Of a stretch of DNA of 64,000 nucleotides, positions 33,970 through 42,745 are shown in pieces. The translations under genes were made by a program, and so were the position numbers. The stretch lies in assembly GCF_002009175.1 (NCBI RefSeq), contig NZ_CP018047.1, positions 7,121,001-7,185,000 on the forward strand. The letters are read 5' to 3'. Source of the stretch: Streptomyces niveus (GTDB taxonomy: Bacteria > Actinomycetota > Actinomycetes > Streptomycetales > Streptomycetaceae). Within the stretch, counting starts at the first letter, position 1; each line of letters starts with the position of its first letter. Below the pieces are notes generated by a model. The model was not told the origin of the DNA and made no database searches. It saw nothing but the letters and a program-made list of their open reading frames with translations.

Positions 33970-35840
33970 GCGGATTCCTCGATCTCTTCCAGCTGTTCGC
34001 GTGTCTTGAGCGGTGTCGGTACGTGCGTGGCGTCGTCGGTCCCGCCGCCCGTCCGGTCGCCGGTGTGGCCGGCTTCGGCGGCGAACTCCGTCTCGTCGTC
34101 CGTACTGCGGGTGACGACGCTCATATAGCGCGGGTCGTCCCGCAGCAGCTCCCGGTGCTCCCCGACGGCCGCGACCTTCCCTTCGTGGACGAACACGACG
34201 GTGTCCGCGCGGTCGAGCAGCAGCGGCGACGACGCGAACACGACCGTCGTACGGCCGCTGCGCAGCCGCCGTACGCCTTCCGCGATCCGCGCCTCCGTGT
34301 GCGAGTCCACCGCCGACGTGGGCTCGTCCAGGACCAGCACCTCCGGGTCGGCGACCAGCGAGCGGGCCAGCGCCAGCCGCTGACGCTGCCCGCCGGAGAG
34401 CGACCGGCCGCGCTCGGTGATGCGTGAGCGCAGCGGGTCGCCGCTGCCGTCCACCGACGCCTGCACGAGCGCGGCGAGCACGTCGTCGCACTGCGCGGCG
34501 TCCAGCGCGTCCCGGGGCCGTACGCTCCCGGACGCGGGCACGTCCAGCAGCTCGGTGAGCGTGCCGGACAGCAGCACCGGATCCTTGTCCTGTACCAGGA
34601 CCGAGGCGCGCGCCGCGTCCAGCGGGAGGTCGTCGAGCGCGACCGGACCCAGCAGTACGGACGGGCTCTTCTCCTCCTCGGCCGCGTGCCCGCCCAGCCG
34701 TTCGGCGAGCCGCCCCGCCGCGTCCGGGTCCCCGCACACGACGGCGGTCAGCTGTCCCTCGTGGGCGAGCAGACCGGTGGCCGGGTCGTAGAGGTCGCCG
34801 GTGGGCCGGGCGTCGTCGAGGCCGCCGCGCTCGTCTTCGTAGGAGGTGCGCTCCAGACGCAGTACGCGCGCCGCCCGCGTTGCCGAGGGACGCGAGAAGG
34901 AGTACGCCATGGCGATTTCCTCGAAGTGCCTGAGCGGGAAGAGCAGCAGGGTCACCGCGCTGTAGACGGTGACCAGTTCGCCGACCGCGATCCGGCCGTC
35001 GCCCGCGAGGATCGCGCCGTACCAGACCACCGTGATCAGCAGGACGCCCGGCAGGAAGACCTGAATGGCCGAGATCAGTGCCCACATACGGGCGCTGCGG
35101 ACCGCCGCCCGGCGGACCTCCTGCGACGCCTCCCGGTAGCGCGTGAGGAACAGCTCCTCACCGCCGATGCCGCGCAGGACCCGCAGTCCCGCCACCGTGT
35201 CGGCGGCCAGCTCGGTCGCCCGGCCCGCCTTCTCGCGCTGGACGTCGGCGCGCCGGGTGGCGCGGGGGAGCAGCGGCAGTACGGCGAGAGCCAGTACCGG
35301 CACACCGATGGCCACCACGGCGCCGATCGACGGCACGTACAGGAGGAGGCCGACGCACACCACGACGACCGCGACGACGGCAGCGAAGAAGCGTGACAGC
35401 GCCTCCACGAACCAGCCGATCTTCTCGACGTCGCCCGTCGAGACGGCGACGACCTCGCCCGCCGCGACCCGGCGGGTCAGCGCCGAGCCGAGCTCGGCGG
35501 TCTTGCGGGACAGCAGTTGCTGGACGCGGGAGGCCGCGGTGATCCAGTTGGTGGATGCCGTACGGTGCAGCATCGTGTCGCCGACGATGATCGCCAGGCC
35601 GAAGAGCGCGATGACGACGCCGGCCAGCGCGAGCCGCCCGCCCGAGCGGTCGACGACGGCCTGTACGGCGAGTCCCGCGCCCAGCGGGAGCCCGGCGACG
35701 CCGAGCTGGTGCAGCAGCCCCCAGGAGAGCGATTTGAGCTGGCCACGCAGTTGACTGCGCCCGAGCCAGTACAGGAAGCGTGGGCCTGACCGGGCATCCG
35801 GTTTCCCCGGATCGGGATACGGAAGATCGCGAATCTGCAT
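33966..35840 (-). CDS. ABC exporter half-transporter with degenerate Walker A
   Basis: This 624-aa half-transporter has six helices then an ATPase domain. The nucleotide loop is degenerate: VVCGDPDAAGRLAERL, with no GK(S/T). The H-loop His is replaced (VFASSPLLL). The signature RSLSGGQRQRLALARSL and Walker B VLVLDEPTSAVD are intact. It complements the downstream partner so that only one composite ATP site is complete. The ATG begins MQIRDLPYPDPG; a TTG 39 nt upstream has a better GAAGGA site and cannot be excluded. It has a charged C-terminal tail of about 45 residues. Confidence 0.92.
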   Translation of the reverse strand: MQIRDLPYPDPGKPDARSGPRFLYWLGRSQLRGQLKSLSWGLLHQLGVAGLPLGAGLAVQAVVDRSGGRLALAGVVIALFGLAIIVGDTMLHRTASTNWITAASRVQQLLSRKTAELGSALTRRVAAGEVVAVSTGDVEKIGWFVEALSRFFAAVVAVVVVCVGLLLYVPSIGAVVAIGVPVLALAVLPLLPRATRRADVQREKAGRATELAADTVAGLRVLRGIGGEELFLTRYREASQEVRRAAVRSARMWALISAIQVFLPGVLLITVVWYGAILAGDGRIAVGELVTVYSAVTLLLFPLRHFEEIAMAYSFSRPSATRAARVLRLERTSYEDERGGLDDARPTGDLYDPATGLLAHEGQLTAVVCGDPDAAGRLAERLGGHAAEEEKSPSVLLGPVALDDLPLDAARASVLVQDKDPVLLSGTLTELLDVPASGSVRPRDALDAAQCDDVLAALVQASVDGSGDPLRSRITERGRSLSGGQRQRLALARSLVADPEVLVLDEPTSAVDSHTEARIAEGVRRLRSGRTTVVFASSPLLLDRADTVVFVHEGKVAAVGEHRELLRDDPRYMSVVTRSTDDETEFAAEAGHTGDRTGGGTDDATHVPTPLKTREQLEEIEESA

Positions 35841-35949
35841 GACGTCCCAGTGAGTCGTGGAGTGGCCCAAACCGTGCAAGGTTGTCCTTCGGGGACGGTC
35901 GGGGGCAATCGATTATTCGACTCTCGGCCACGTGTGAGTGAACGCGGCG

Positions 35950-35983
35950 GGGCCCGGTCGGCGCGTACGCGCCGGCCGGGCCC
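35950..35983 (-). terminator. Terminator after the GH109-like gene
   Basis: GGCCCGGTCGGCGCG and CGCGCCGGCCGGGCC pair with a 2-nt centre and one wobble, about 45 nt past the stop of the GH109-like gene and before the ABC pair. Confidence 0.7.
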
Positions 35984-36026
35984 GCTCGGCTCCACCGTGC
36001 TCAGGGCCGCCGGGAGGACACTCGGC

Positions 36027-37511
36027 CTACTCCTTTGGCTTCTCGGAGTCCGCGCCGGGCCGGGACTTCTTCCACTCGCCGCGCGTGAAGTCCGGAATCG
36101 GCTGCGGTTTGCCGTTCGCCTTGATGGACGCGTGGCTCAGCGGCACGGGGGCGGTCCAGGTGGCCGCGTCGTACACGTCGAAGTCGGGGACGAGGCCGAG
36201 CCGGACGCACTGCATCAGCCGGAAGACCATGATGTAGTCCATCCCGCCGTGCCCGCCCGGCGGATTCGCGTGCTCCTTCCACAGCCAGTGGTCCCACTCG
36301 GCGTACGCGCCGAAGTCGCCCCACTCGTCGTTCGCGTGGTCCGGCTCGATGTAGATGCGCTCGGGGTAGTCCTCGAAGACGCCTCTGGTACCGCCGAGGC
36401 TGTTGATACGGCTGTAGGGATGCGGGGTCGAGACGTCGTGCTCCAGCCGGACGACCCGGCCCCTCGCAGTCTGGACCAGACTGATCGTCCGGTCGCTGCT
36501 GATGTATGTCTCCTTCCAACTGGGGTCGCCCGGCGCCATGTTCTCCTCGCGGTACTGGGCGAGGCCGAGCGCGGGCGTACCGAAGCTGGTGATGCTGACG
36601 GCGCGGTCACCGCGGTTGACGTCCAGATAGTTGGCGACGGGACCGAAGCCGTGGTTCGGATAGAGATCGCCGCGGAGCCGGGTGTGCCACAGCCGGCGCC
36701 AGGGGCCTTCGTAGTAGTCCGGGTCGAACATCAGACCGCGAAGGTCGTGGTTGTACGCGCCCGCGCCGTGCAGCAGATCGCCGAACAGGCCCGCGTGCGC
36801 CATCCGCAGGACGCGCATCTCGTTCTTGCCGTACACGCAGTTCTCCAGCTGCATGCAGTGGCGCCGGGTGCGCTCGGAGAGGTCGACCAGCTTCCACAAC
36901 TCGTCGAGGCGCATCGCGACCGGACACTCCACGCCGACGTGCTTGCCGGCCAGCATCGCCGCCTTGGCCATCTCGAAGTGGAAGTCCCACGGAGTGGCCA
37001 CGTAGACGAAGTCGACGTCGCCGCGGGCGCAGAGCTGCTCGTAGTCGTGCTCGTCCTTCGTATAGACGGCGGGCGCCGGCTGCCCGGCCTTGACGACCTT
37101 GGCGGCGGCTGCCTGCGCCTTGTCCCGCACCGTGTCGCAGAGGGCGACCACCCGGACGCCGGGCACCGCGAGGAAGAGATCGATCATGCTGCCGCCGCGG
37201 TTGCCGAGGCCGATGATGCCGACGCGTACCGTGGAGCGCCCTTCGAAGGGCACGCCGGCCATGGTGCGGCCCTGGCGCTCCGGGACGGCGGACTCGGCGC
37301 TGTCGGGGGCGGCTTGTGCCGAGGCGGCCGTGGTGGACGAGCCGGCCGCGGTGGGCTGTGCGGCCGCGGCCGTGCCGGTGCCCAGGGCGGTGAGCCCGAG
37401 ACCGGCGCCGGCGACGCCCGCCGTCGTCCGCAGAGCGGAACGGCGGCTCACCGAGCCGCCGTTGTCGTCGTCCTGTTCACTGCCGGGGTTCTGCGGTGCT
37501 GCGTCGTTCAT
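36027..37511 (-). CDS. Tat-exported Gfo/Idh/MocA protein, GH109-like glycosidase
   Basis: The 494-aa protein has a twin-arginine signal: [18 protein letters not shown], then an Ala-rich region ending near residue 60. A Rossmann domain follows ([15 protein letters not shown]), then the Gfo/Idh/MocA sheet domain. The blocks [19 protein letters not shown] and [20 protein letters not shown] match family GH109, in which bound NAD+ drives glycosidic cleavage (alpha-N-acetylgalactosaminidase is the founding activity). Tat export fits a cofactor that must be bound before secretion. GGAGG precedes the ATG by 5 nt. Substrate uncertain. Confidence 0.88.
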   Translation of the reverse strand: MNDAAPQNPGSEQDDDNGGSVSRRSALRTTAGVAGAGLGLTALGTGTAAAAQPTAAGSSTTAASAQAAPDSAESAVPERQGRTMAGVPFEGRSTVRVGIIGLGNRGGSMIDLFLAVPGVRVVALCDTVRDKAQAAAAKVVKAGQPAPAVYTKDEHDYEQLCARGDVDFVYVATPWDFHFEMAKAAMLAGKHVGVECPVAMRLDELWKLVDLSERTRRHCMQLENCVYGKNEMRVLRMAHAGLFGDLLHGAGAYNHDLRGLMFDPDYYEGPWRRLWHTRLRGDLYPNHGFGPVANYLDVNRGDRAVSITSFGTPALGLAQYREENMAPGDPSWKETYISSDRTISLVQTARGRVVRLEHDVSTPHPYSRINSLGGTRGVFEDYPERIYIEPDHANDEWGDFGAYAEWDHWLWKEHANPPGGHGGMDYIMVFRLMQCVRLGLVPDFDVYDAATWTAPVPLSHASIKANGKPQPIPDFTRGEWKKSRPGADSEKPKE

Positions 37512-37600
37512 GAAGCCTCCGTAGGAGCTGACGTGCGCGGCGGAATTGAACCTCGGCAAGGACCTTGGTAGTTGGGGCTGGTGGTGCGCAAGGGTCCCGT

Positions 37601-37633
37601 TTGGACTCTTCGATCGGACGCTTGGACTCTTCG
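37601..37633. repeat. Direct repeat of TTGGACTCTTCG, 21-bp period
   Basis: Two perfect 12-bp copies (37601-37612, 37622-37633) lie about 90-120 nt upstream of the GH109-like start. They are followed by related (G/C)GAACGCG units. Two-turn spacing suggests a tandem protein-binding site. Confidence 0.5.
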
Positions 37634-37703
37634 GAACGCGCCTCCGAACGCGCTTCGAAACGCTTTTCGGGGGCGATGGCCGGAAGCCGCCCGGCGACGT
37701 CCC

Positions 37704-38159
37704 TCAGCAGCGCCGCTCCGGCACGCCGTCGACCGGCCCGCCCACGAGCGCCGACAGCAGCACCCCGAGCACGTCGCGCTGGTCCGCCGTCAGCGGCGCC
37801 AGGATGTCCTCGGCGGCCGACCTGCGCGCGTCCCGCAGCGCCCGCAGCACACCCCGCCCGGTGTCCGTGAGCTCGATCCGGATCACCCGGCGGTTGGTCG
37901 GGTCGGGGGCGCGCCGGACGCAGCCGCTCGTCTCCAGACCGTCGACCAGGCTCGTCACGGCGCGGGGCACCACTTCCAGGCGCTCGGCGAGATCCGCCAT
38001 CCGGGGCGGGCTGTCGTAGAAGGCGACCGTGCGCAGCAGGCGCGACTGCGCGGGAGTGATGCCGATCGGCTCCAGATAGCGCTTCTGGACGCGGTGGAGC
38101 CGGCGGGTCAACCTCAGGAGCTGCTCGGCCAGCAGGCCGTCGGCGTCGGGGGTGGTCAT
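37704..38159 (-). CDS. MarR-family transcriptional regulator
   Basis: The 151-aa winged-helix protein has RMADLAERLEVVPRAVTSLVDGLE as recognition region (split: residues about 50-73) and the wing APDPTNRRVIRIELTDTGRG, which is classical for MarR. It is divergent from an ABC exporter gene, and a palindrome sits between them, so it probably represses the exporter and itself and is released by a drug-like ligand. No ribosome site precedes the ATG; TATATT ends 8 nt before it, suggesting a leaderless mRNA. Confidence 0.93.
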   Translation of the reverse strand: MTTPDADGLLAEQLLRLTRRLHRVQKRYLEPIGITPAQSRLLRTVAFYDSPPRMADLAERLEVVPRAVTSLVDGLETSGCVRRAPDPTNRRVIRIELTDTGRGVLRALRDARRSAAEDILAPLTADQRDVLGVLLSALVGGPVDGVPERRC

Positions 38160-38177
38160 GGGGGAATAATATACAGG

Positions 38178-38201
38178 ACCTAGTGCATTGTGAAGCTAGG
38201 T
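38178..38201. promoter_or_regulatory. Candidate MarR operator
   Basis: ACCTAG and CTAGGT are perfect inverted arms separated by 12 bp, between the divergent MarR and ABC genes. They fall in the spacer of the ABC promoter and just upstream of the MarR -10. Confidence 0.6.
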
Positions 38202-38217
38202 AACAGTGAGCTATGCT
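38188..38217 (+). promoter_or_regulatory. Promoter of the MarR-linked ABC exporter
   Basis: TTGTGA (38188-38193) and TATGCT (38212-38217) are separated by 18 bp. The right operator arm lies in the spacer. Confidence 0.5.
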
Positions 38218-38261
38218 CCTGAAGGTCTTTTCCCCACTCCCCGAATCCCTCGAAGGAGCCC

Positions 38262-40112
38262 ATGAAGTCCGAACTGTCGACCTGGAAGCCCTCGTCCGGG
38301 CCCCTGGATCCGTCGCTGCCCGAGCCGCCCGCGCAGCTGCGCCGTATCTTCCGCCTCTTCCGTCCCTACCGGGGCAGGCTCGCCGTCGTCGGCCTGCTCG
38401 TCGGCGCCTCGTCCCTCGTGGCCGTCGCCTCGCCCTTCATGCTGCGCGAGATCCTCGACACCGCGATCCCGCAGGGCCGCACCGGGCTGCTCAGCCTGCT
38501 CGCCCTCGGCATGATCCTCACCGCCGTCCTCAGCAGCGTCTTCGGTGTCGTCCAGACCCTCATCTCCACGACGGTCGGCCAGCGCGTGATGCACGACCTG
38601 CGGACGGCCGTCTACGCGCAGTTGCAGCGCATGCCGCTGGCCTTCTTCACCCGCACCCGCACCGGTGAGGTCCAGTCCCGGATCGCCAACGACATCGGCG
38701 GTATGCAGGCGACGGTCACCTCCACCGCCACATCCCTGGTCTCCAACCTCACCGCCGTCATCGCCACCGTCGTCGCGATGCTCGCGCTGGACTGGCGGCT
38801 GACCGTCGTCTCGCTGCTCCTACTGCCGGTGTTCGTATGGATCAGCCGCCGCGTCGGCCGTGAGCGCAAGAAGATCACCCTGCAACGGCAGAAACAGATG
38901 GCCACCATGGCCGCCACGGTCACGGAGTCGCTGTCGGTGAGCGGCATCCTCCTCGGCCGCACGATGGGACGCGCCGACTCGCTCACCAGGTCCTTCGCCG
39001 AGGAGTCCGAGCGGCTGGTCGATCTGGAAGTGCGGTCGAACATGGCGGGGCGGTGGCGGATGTCCGTCATCGGCATCGTCATGGCCGCCATGCCCGCCGT
39101 CATCTACTGGGCGGCGGGTTTCGTCCTCCAGTCGGGCGGCACGGTCGTCTCCATCGGCACGCTCGTCGCCTTCGTCTCCCTCCAGCAGGGGCTGTTCCGC
39201 CCCGCCGTGAGCCTGCTCGCCACCGGCGTGCAGATGCAGACGTCGCTCGCGCTCTTCCAGCGCATCTTCGAATACCTCGACCTGCCTGTCGACATCACCG
39301 AGCCCGAGAAGCCGGCCGCGCTCGACACGGTCCGGGGCGAAGTCCGCTTCGACGGCGTCGACTTCAGCTACGACGAGAAGGACGGGAACACCCTCCACGG
39401 CATCGACGTGACCGTCCCGGCGGGCGGCAGCCTCGCCGTCGTCGGCCCCACGGGATCGGGCAAATCGACCCTCAGCTATCTCGTGCCGCGTCTGTACGAC
39501 GTGACGGGAGGCCGGGTCCTGCTCGACGGGGTGGACGTACGCGACCTGACCTTCGAGACCCTCGCCCGCGCGGTCGGCGTCGTGTCGCAGGAGACGTATC
39601 TCTTCCACGCCTCGGTCGCCGACAACCTCCGCTTCGCGAAGCCGGACGCGACGGACGCCGAGATCGAGACGGCCGCCAGGGCCGCGCAGATCCACGACCA
39701 CATCGCCTCCCTGCCCGACGGGTACGACACGCTGGTCGGCGAGCGCGGATACCGGTTCTCCGGCGGCGAGAAGCAGCGCCTCGCGATCGCCCGCACCATC
39801 CTGCGCGACCCACCCGTCCTCGTACTGGACGAGGCGACCAGCGCGCTCGACACCCGTACCGAACACGCGGTCCAGCAGGCCATCGACGCCCTCTCCGAGG
39901 GCCGCACGACCATCACCATCGCGCACCGCCTCTCGACGGTGCGGGACGCCGACCAGATCGTCGTCCTGGACGCGGGGCGAATCGCCGAGCGCGGGACGCA
40001 CCAGGAGCTGATCGACCGCGACGGGCGGTACGCGGCGCTCGTCCGCAGGGACGGTGCGCTGTCGGCGGCGCCGGCGCCGGCTCCGGAGACGGACGCACGC
40101 GTGAGCGCCTGA
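38262..40112 (+). CDS. ABC exporter, fused permease and ATPase
   Basis: This 616-aa half-size exporter has six helices (TM region to about residue 330) and a complete ATPase domain: Walker A VVGPTGSGKSTLSYL, signature FSGGEKQRLAIAR, Walker B VLVLDEATSALD and H-loop TIAHRLST. All motifs are intact, so it can work as a homodimer, in contrast to the asymmetric pair nearby. A divergent MarR regulator suggests drug or metabolite efflux. GAAGGAG precedes the ATG at about 4 nt. Confidence 0.95.
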   Translation: MKSELSTWKPSSGPLDPSLPEPPAQLRRIFRLFRPYRGRLAVVGLLVGASSLVAVASPFMLREILDTAIPQGRTGLLSLLALGMILTAVLSSVFGVVQTLISTTVGQRVMHDLRTAVYAQLQRMPLAFFTRTRTGEVQSRIANDIGGMQATVTSTATSLVSNLTAVIATVVAMLALDWRLTVVSLLLLPVFVWISRRVGRERKKITLQRQKQMATMAATVTESLSVSGILLGRTMGRADSLTRSFAEESERLVDLEVRSNMAGRWRMSVIGIVMAAMPAVIYWAAGFVLQSGGTVVSIGTLVAFVSLQQGLFRPAVSLLATGVQMQTSLALFQRIFEYLDLPVDITEPEKPAALDTVRGEVRFDGVDFSYDEKDGNTLHGIDVTVPAGGSLAVVGPTGSGKSTLSYLVPRLYDVTGGRVLLDGVDVRDLTFETLARAVGVVSQETYLFHASVADNLRFAKPDATDAEIETAARAAQIHDHIASLPDGYDTLVGERGYRFSGGEKQRLAIARTILRDPPVLVLDEATSALDTRTEHAVQQAIDALSEGRTTITIAHRLSTVRDADQIVVLDAGRIAERGTHQELIDRDGRYAALVRRDGALSAAPAPAPETDARVSA

Positions 40113-40220
40113 CGCGCCGTCCGACGCGCCGCCTGACGCACCGTCCGGCGCGGCCGGGGCTCGCGTGTCACCCCGTACGAGGTACCGTAATGAGTGCTTT
40201 GTCCGGGTTAGCGTGCTCGT

Positions 40221-41075
40221 ATGAAGAACGAGCCCCCGCGCCGGACACCCGAGCACAGACCCCGGCTGACCCGCCGGGGGCGACTGGTCCTGATCGTGAG
40301 CGCGGCGGTGGCCGTCGCGACGGCCGTGCTCGTGCCTCTGCTGCTGGTGCTGAGCGGAGAGCCACCCGCCGAGAAGAAGAGGACCGTGTCGCTGCTCGTT
40401 CCCGAGGGGCGGCGGGCCACCCAGGTGTACGCCTCCGTCGACAAGGTCCTCGACGTCTCACCCGGCACCACCGCGAAGGCCGCGACCGCGGCCCGGCTCG
40501 AACTCCCCGACGACGCCCGGCGTAACCCCGAGGGCTATCTCTTCCCGGCCACCTATCCGGTCGAGGCCGGCGCGACCCCGGCCGGCCTGCTCGGCTACAT
40601 GGTCGACACGGCGCGCGAGCGCTTCGCCGCCGACCGCGTCACCGCCGGCGCCCGGCGCAACGGCGTGAGCGTCTATCAGACCGTGACGATCGCGAGCATC
40701 CTGCAGGCCGAGGCCGACACCCCCGCCGACATGGGCCGGGTGTCGCGCGTCGTGCACAACCGGCTGGCCAAGGACATGCCGCTCCAGATGGACTCGACCC
40801 TCAACTACGCGCTGAACCGCAGCACGCTGGACACCACGCACTCCGAGACGAAGACCGCGAGCCCGTACAACACCTACGAGTTCAAGGGCCTGCCGCCCAC
40901 GCCGATCGGCAATCCGGGGGAGGAGGCGATGAACGCGGCGATCAACCCGGCGAAGGGCGACTGGCTGTACTTCGTGACCGTGGCGCCGGGGGACACCCGC
41001 TTCACCGCCGACTACGCGGAACACCAGCGCAACGTCGAGGAGTTCAACGCCAACAGGAGCGCCGCGACCGGCTGA
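40221..41075 (+). CDS. Endolytic transglycosylase MltG (YceG-like), short form
   Basis: The 284-aa protein has a single N-terminal membrane helix (LVLIVSAAVAVATAVLVPLL) and a YceG domain. Motifs include EGYLFPATYPVEAG, the segment TIASILQAEA with the catalytic-Glu position, MDSTLNYALN, and LPPTPIGNPGEEAMNAAINP. MltG cuts nascent glycan strands outside the membrane. It lacks the LysM-like N-terminal region and the long cytosolic extension of the main Streptomyces MltG, so it is a compact paralogue. Monocistronic by spacing. Confidence 0.88.
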   Translation: MKNEPPRRTPEHRPRLTRRGRLVLIVSAAVAVATAVLVPLLLVLSGEPPAEKKRTVSLLVPEGRRATQVYASVDKVLDVSPGTTAKAATAARLELPDDARRNPEGYLFPATYPVEAGATPAGLLGYMVDTARERFAADRVTAGARRNGVSVYQTVTIASILQAEADTPADMGRVSRVVHNRLAKDMPLQMDSTLNYALNRSTLDTTHSETKTASPYNTYEFKGLPPTPIGNPGEEAMNAAINPAKGDWLYFVTVAPGDTRFTADYAEHQRNVEEFNANRSAATG

Positions 41076-41111
41076 GCACCCGCGCCGCCACGCGCCGAGC
41101 ACCCCCAACGG

Positions 41112-42233
41112 TCATGGGACGGGCACCGGTTCGCGCGCCAGCAGCGCCCGGATCTCGCGTACGGCCGCCCGCCCGGCCCGGTTGGCGCCGATCGTCGAGG
41201 CCGAAGGCCCGTACCCGACCAGATGGACGCGCTCGTCCCGTACCGCACGCGTGTCCTCGACCCGGATCCCGCCACCCGGCTCACGCAGCCGCAGCGGCGC
41301 CAGATGGTCGATCACCGGTCGGAAACCGGTGGCCCACAGGATCACATCGGCCTCGACGCGCCGCCCGTCGTCCCAGACCACCCCGGACGGGGTGATCCGG
41401 TCGAACATCGGCAGCCGGTCCAGCACCCCCCGCGCACGAGCCCGTTCGACCGCCTCGGTCACCGGCAGCCCGGTCACCGACACCACACTGCGCGGCGGCA
41501 GTCCCGCCCGTACCCGCTCCTCCACCAGCGCGACGGCCGCCCGCCCCTGCTCCTCGCCGAACGGACCCTCCCGGAAGACCGGCGGCCTGCGCGTGACCCA
41601 GGTCGTCTCCGCGGCCACGTCCGCGATCTCCATCAGATGCTGTGTCCCGGAAGCCCCGCCACCGACGACGACCACCCGCAGCCCGGCGAACGCGCCGGGC
41701 CCGGGATAGCCCGCCGTGTGCAGTTGGCGGCCCCGAAAGGTCTCCTGCCCCGGATAGCGCGGCCAGAAGGGCCGGTCCCAGGTGCCCGTCGCACTGATCA
41801 GCGCCCGCGCCGACCAGAGACCGTCCGACGTCTCGACACGCAGCCGCCCGCCGTCACCCTCACGGACCGCCGACACATCCACGGGCCGGCGCACCCGCAG
41901 GCCGAACCGCTCCTCGTACGCCGTGAAGTAGCCCCCGACGACCTCGGACGACGGCCGCGAACCGTCGGCGCCGGTCAGCTCCATACCCGGCAGCGCGTGC
42001 ATCCCGTGGACCTTCCCGTACGTGAGAGAGGGCCACCGGAACTGCCAGGCGCCGCCCGGCCGCGGGGAGTGGTCGAGAGTGACGAAGTCCCGGTCGGGCA
42101 CCAGCCCGGAGCGCCGCAGATGGTAGGCGCTCGACAGGCCCGCCTGTCCCGCGCCGATGACCACCACGTCCACATCCCGTGTCCCACCGGGCTCCGCCAC
42201 CCCGACCGTCTCTGCCACCCCGAAGTCGTTCAC
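41112..42233 (-). CDS. FAD/NAD(P)-dependent flavin monooxygenase-like oxidoreductase
   Basis: This 373-aa enzyme has two dinucleotide motifs, VIGAGQAGLSSAYHL for FAD and VVVGGGASGTQHL for NADPH. An FRGRQLHTAGY block between them resembles the flavin-monooxygenase fingerprint FxGxxxHxxx(Y/F). A late ATGFRPVIDHLAPL motif is typical of the CzcO/YpmL-type group. Likely reaction: NADPH-dependent oxygenation of a small nucleophile. The GTG at 42233 starts VNDFGVAETV; an in-frame start at 42281 is possible. It is divergent from the YjbQ gene. Confidence 0.88.
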   Translation of the reverse strand: MNDFGVAETVGVAEPGGTRDVDVVVIGAGQAGLSSAYHLRRSGLVPDRDFVTLDHSPRPGGAWQFRWPSLTYGKVHGMHALPGMELTGADGSRPSSEVVGGYFTAYEERFGLRVRRPVDVSAVREGDGGRLRVETSDGLWSARALISATGTWDRPFWPRYPGQETFRGRQLHTAGYPGPGAFAGLRVVVVGGGASGTQHLMEIADVAAETTWVTRRPPVFREGPFGEEQGRAAVALVEERVRAGLPPRSVVSVTGLPVTEAVERARARGVLDRLPMFDRITPSGVVWDDGRRVEADVILWATGFRPVIDHLAPLRLREPGGGIRVEDTRAVRDERVHLVGYGPSASTIGANRAGRAAVREIRALLAREPVPVP

Positions 42234-42307
42234 GTTTCTACCAACAGCCGGGGGCCGCCGGATCATCCCGCACGCGAACACGCCTCCGGCCCGGCAGGAT
42301 GGGACCC

Positions 42308-42730
42308 ATGCCCGACGCCTTCACCACCAGGATCGTGACCATCCCCACCGGCACCGACGAGGCGGTGACCGACCTGACCCATCTGTGCGAACAGTTCCTC
42401 CGCGAGACCGCGCCCGGCCGCGACGGCCTCCTCCATGTCTTCGTCCCGCACGCCACCGCCGGGGTGGCCGTCATCGAGACGGGCGCCGGCAGCGACGACG
42501 ACCTGCTCGCCGCGCTGCACACCCTTCTCCCGGCCGACGACCGCTGGCAGCACCGCCACGGCTCCCCGGGCCACGGCCGCGACCACGTCCTGCCCGCCCT
42601 GGTCCCACCCCACGCGACCCTCCCGGTGATCGCCGGCCGCCTGGAACTGGGCACCTGGCAGTCCGTCTGCCTGGTCGACACGAACGTCGACAATCCGGAG
42701 CGGACGGTCCGGCTCAGCTTCCTCGGCTGA
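42308..42730 (+). CDS. YjbQ/UPF0047 family protein
   Basis: The 140-aa beta-rich protein carries the UPF0047 signature: FVPHATAGVAVIETG, HGRDHVLPALVPPHATLPV, and GTWQSVCLVDTNVDNPERTV. The family has been associated with a side thiamine-phosphate synthase activity, but its physiological role is uncertain. His residues in the conserved blocks suggest a metal site. GGCAGGAT precedes the ATG; another ATG 9 nt upstream is in frame. It is separated from the following regulator by only 15 nt. Confidence 0.92.
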   Translation: MPDAFTTRIVTIPTGTDEAVTDLTHLCEQFLRETAPGRDGLLHVFVPHATAGVAVIETGAGSDDDLLAALHTLLPADDRWQHRHGSPGHGRDHVLPALVPPHATLPVIAGRLELGTWQSVCLVDTNVDNPERTVRLSFLG

Positions 42731-42745
42731 CCCGGCCCGTACCCT

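Noticed and set aside
33966..35840. Sequencing error as the cause of the lost Walker A motif
   Set aside because: The frame continues without disturbance, the H-loop is also changed, and the partner has the matching defect, which fits a natural heterodimer.
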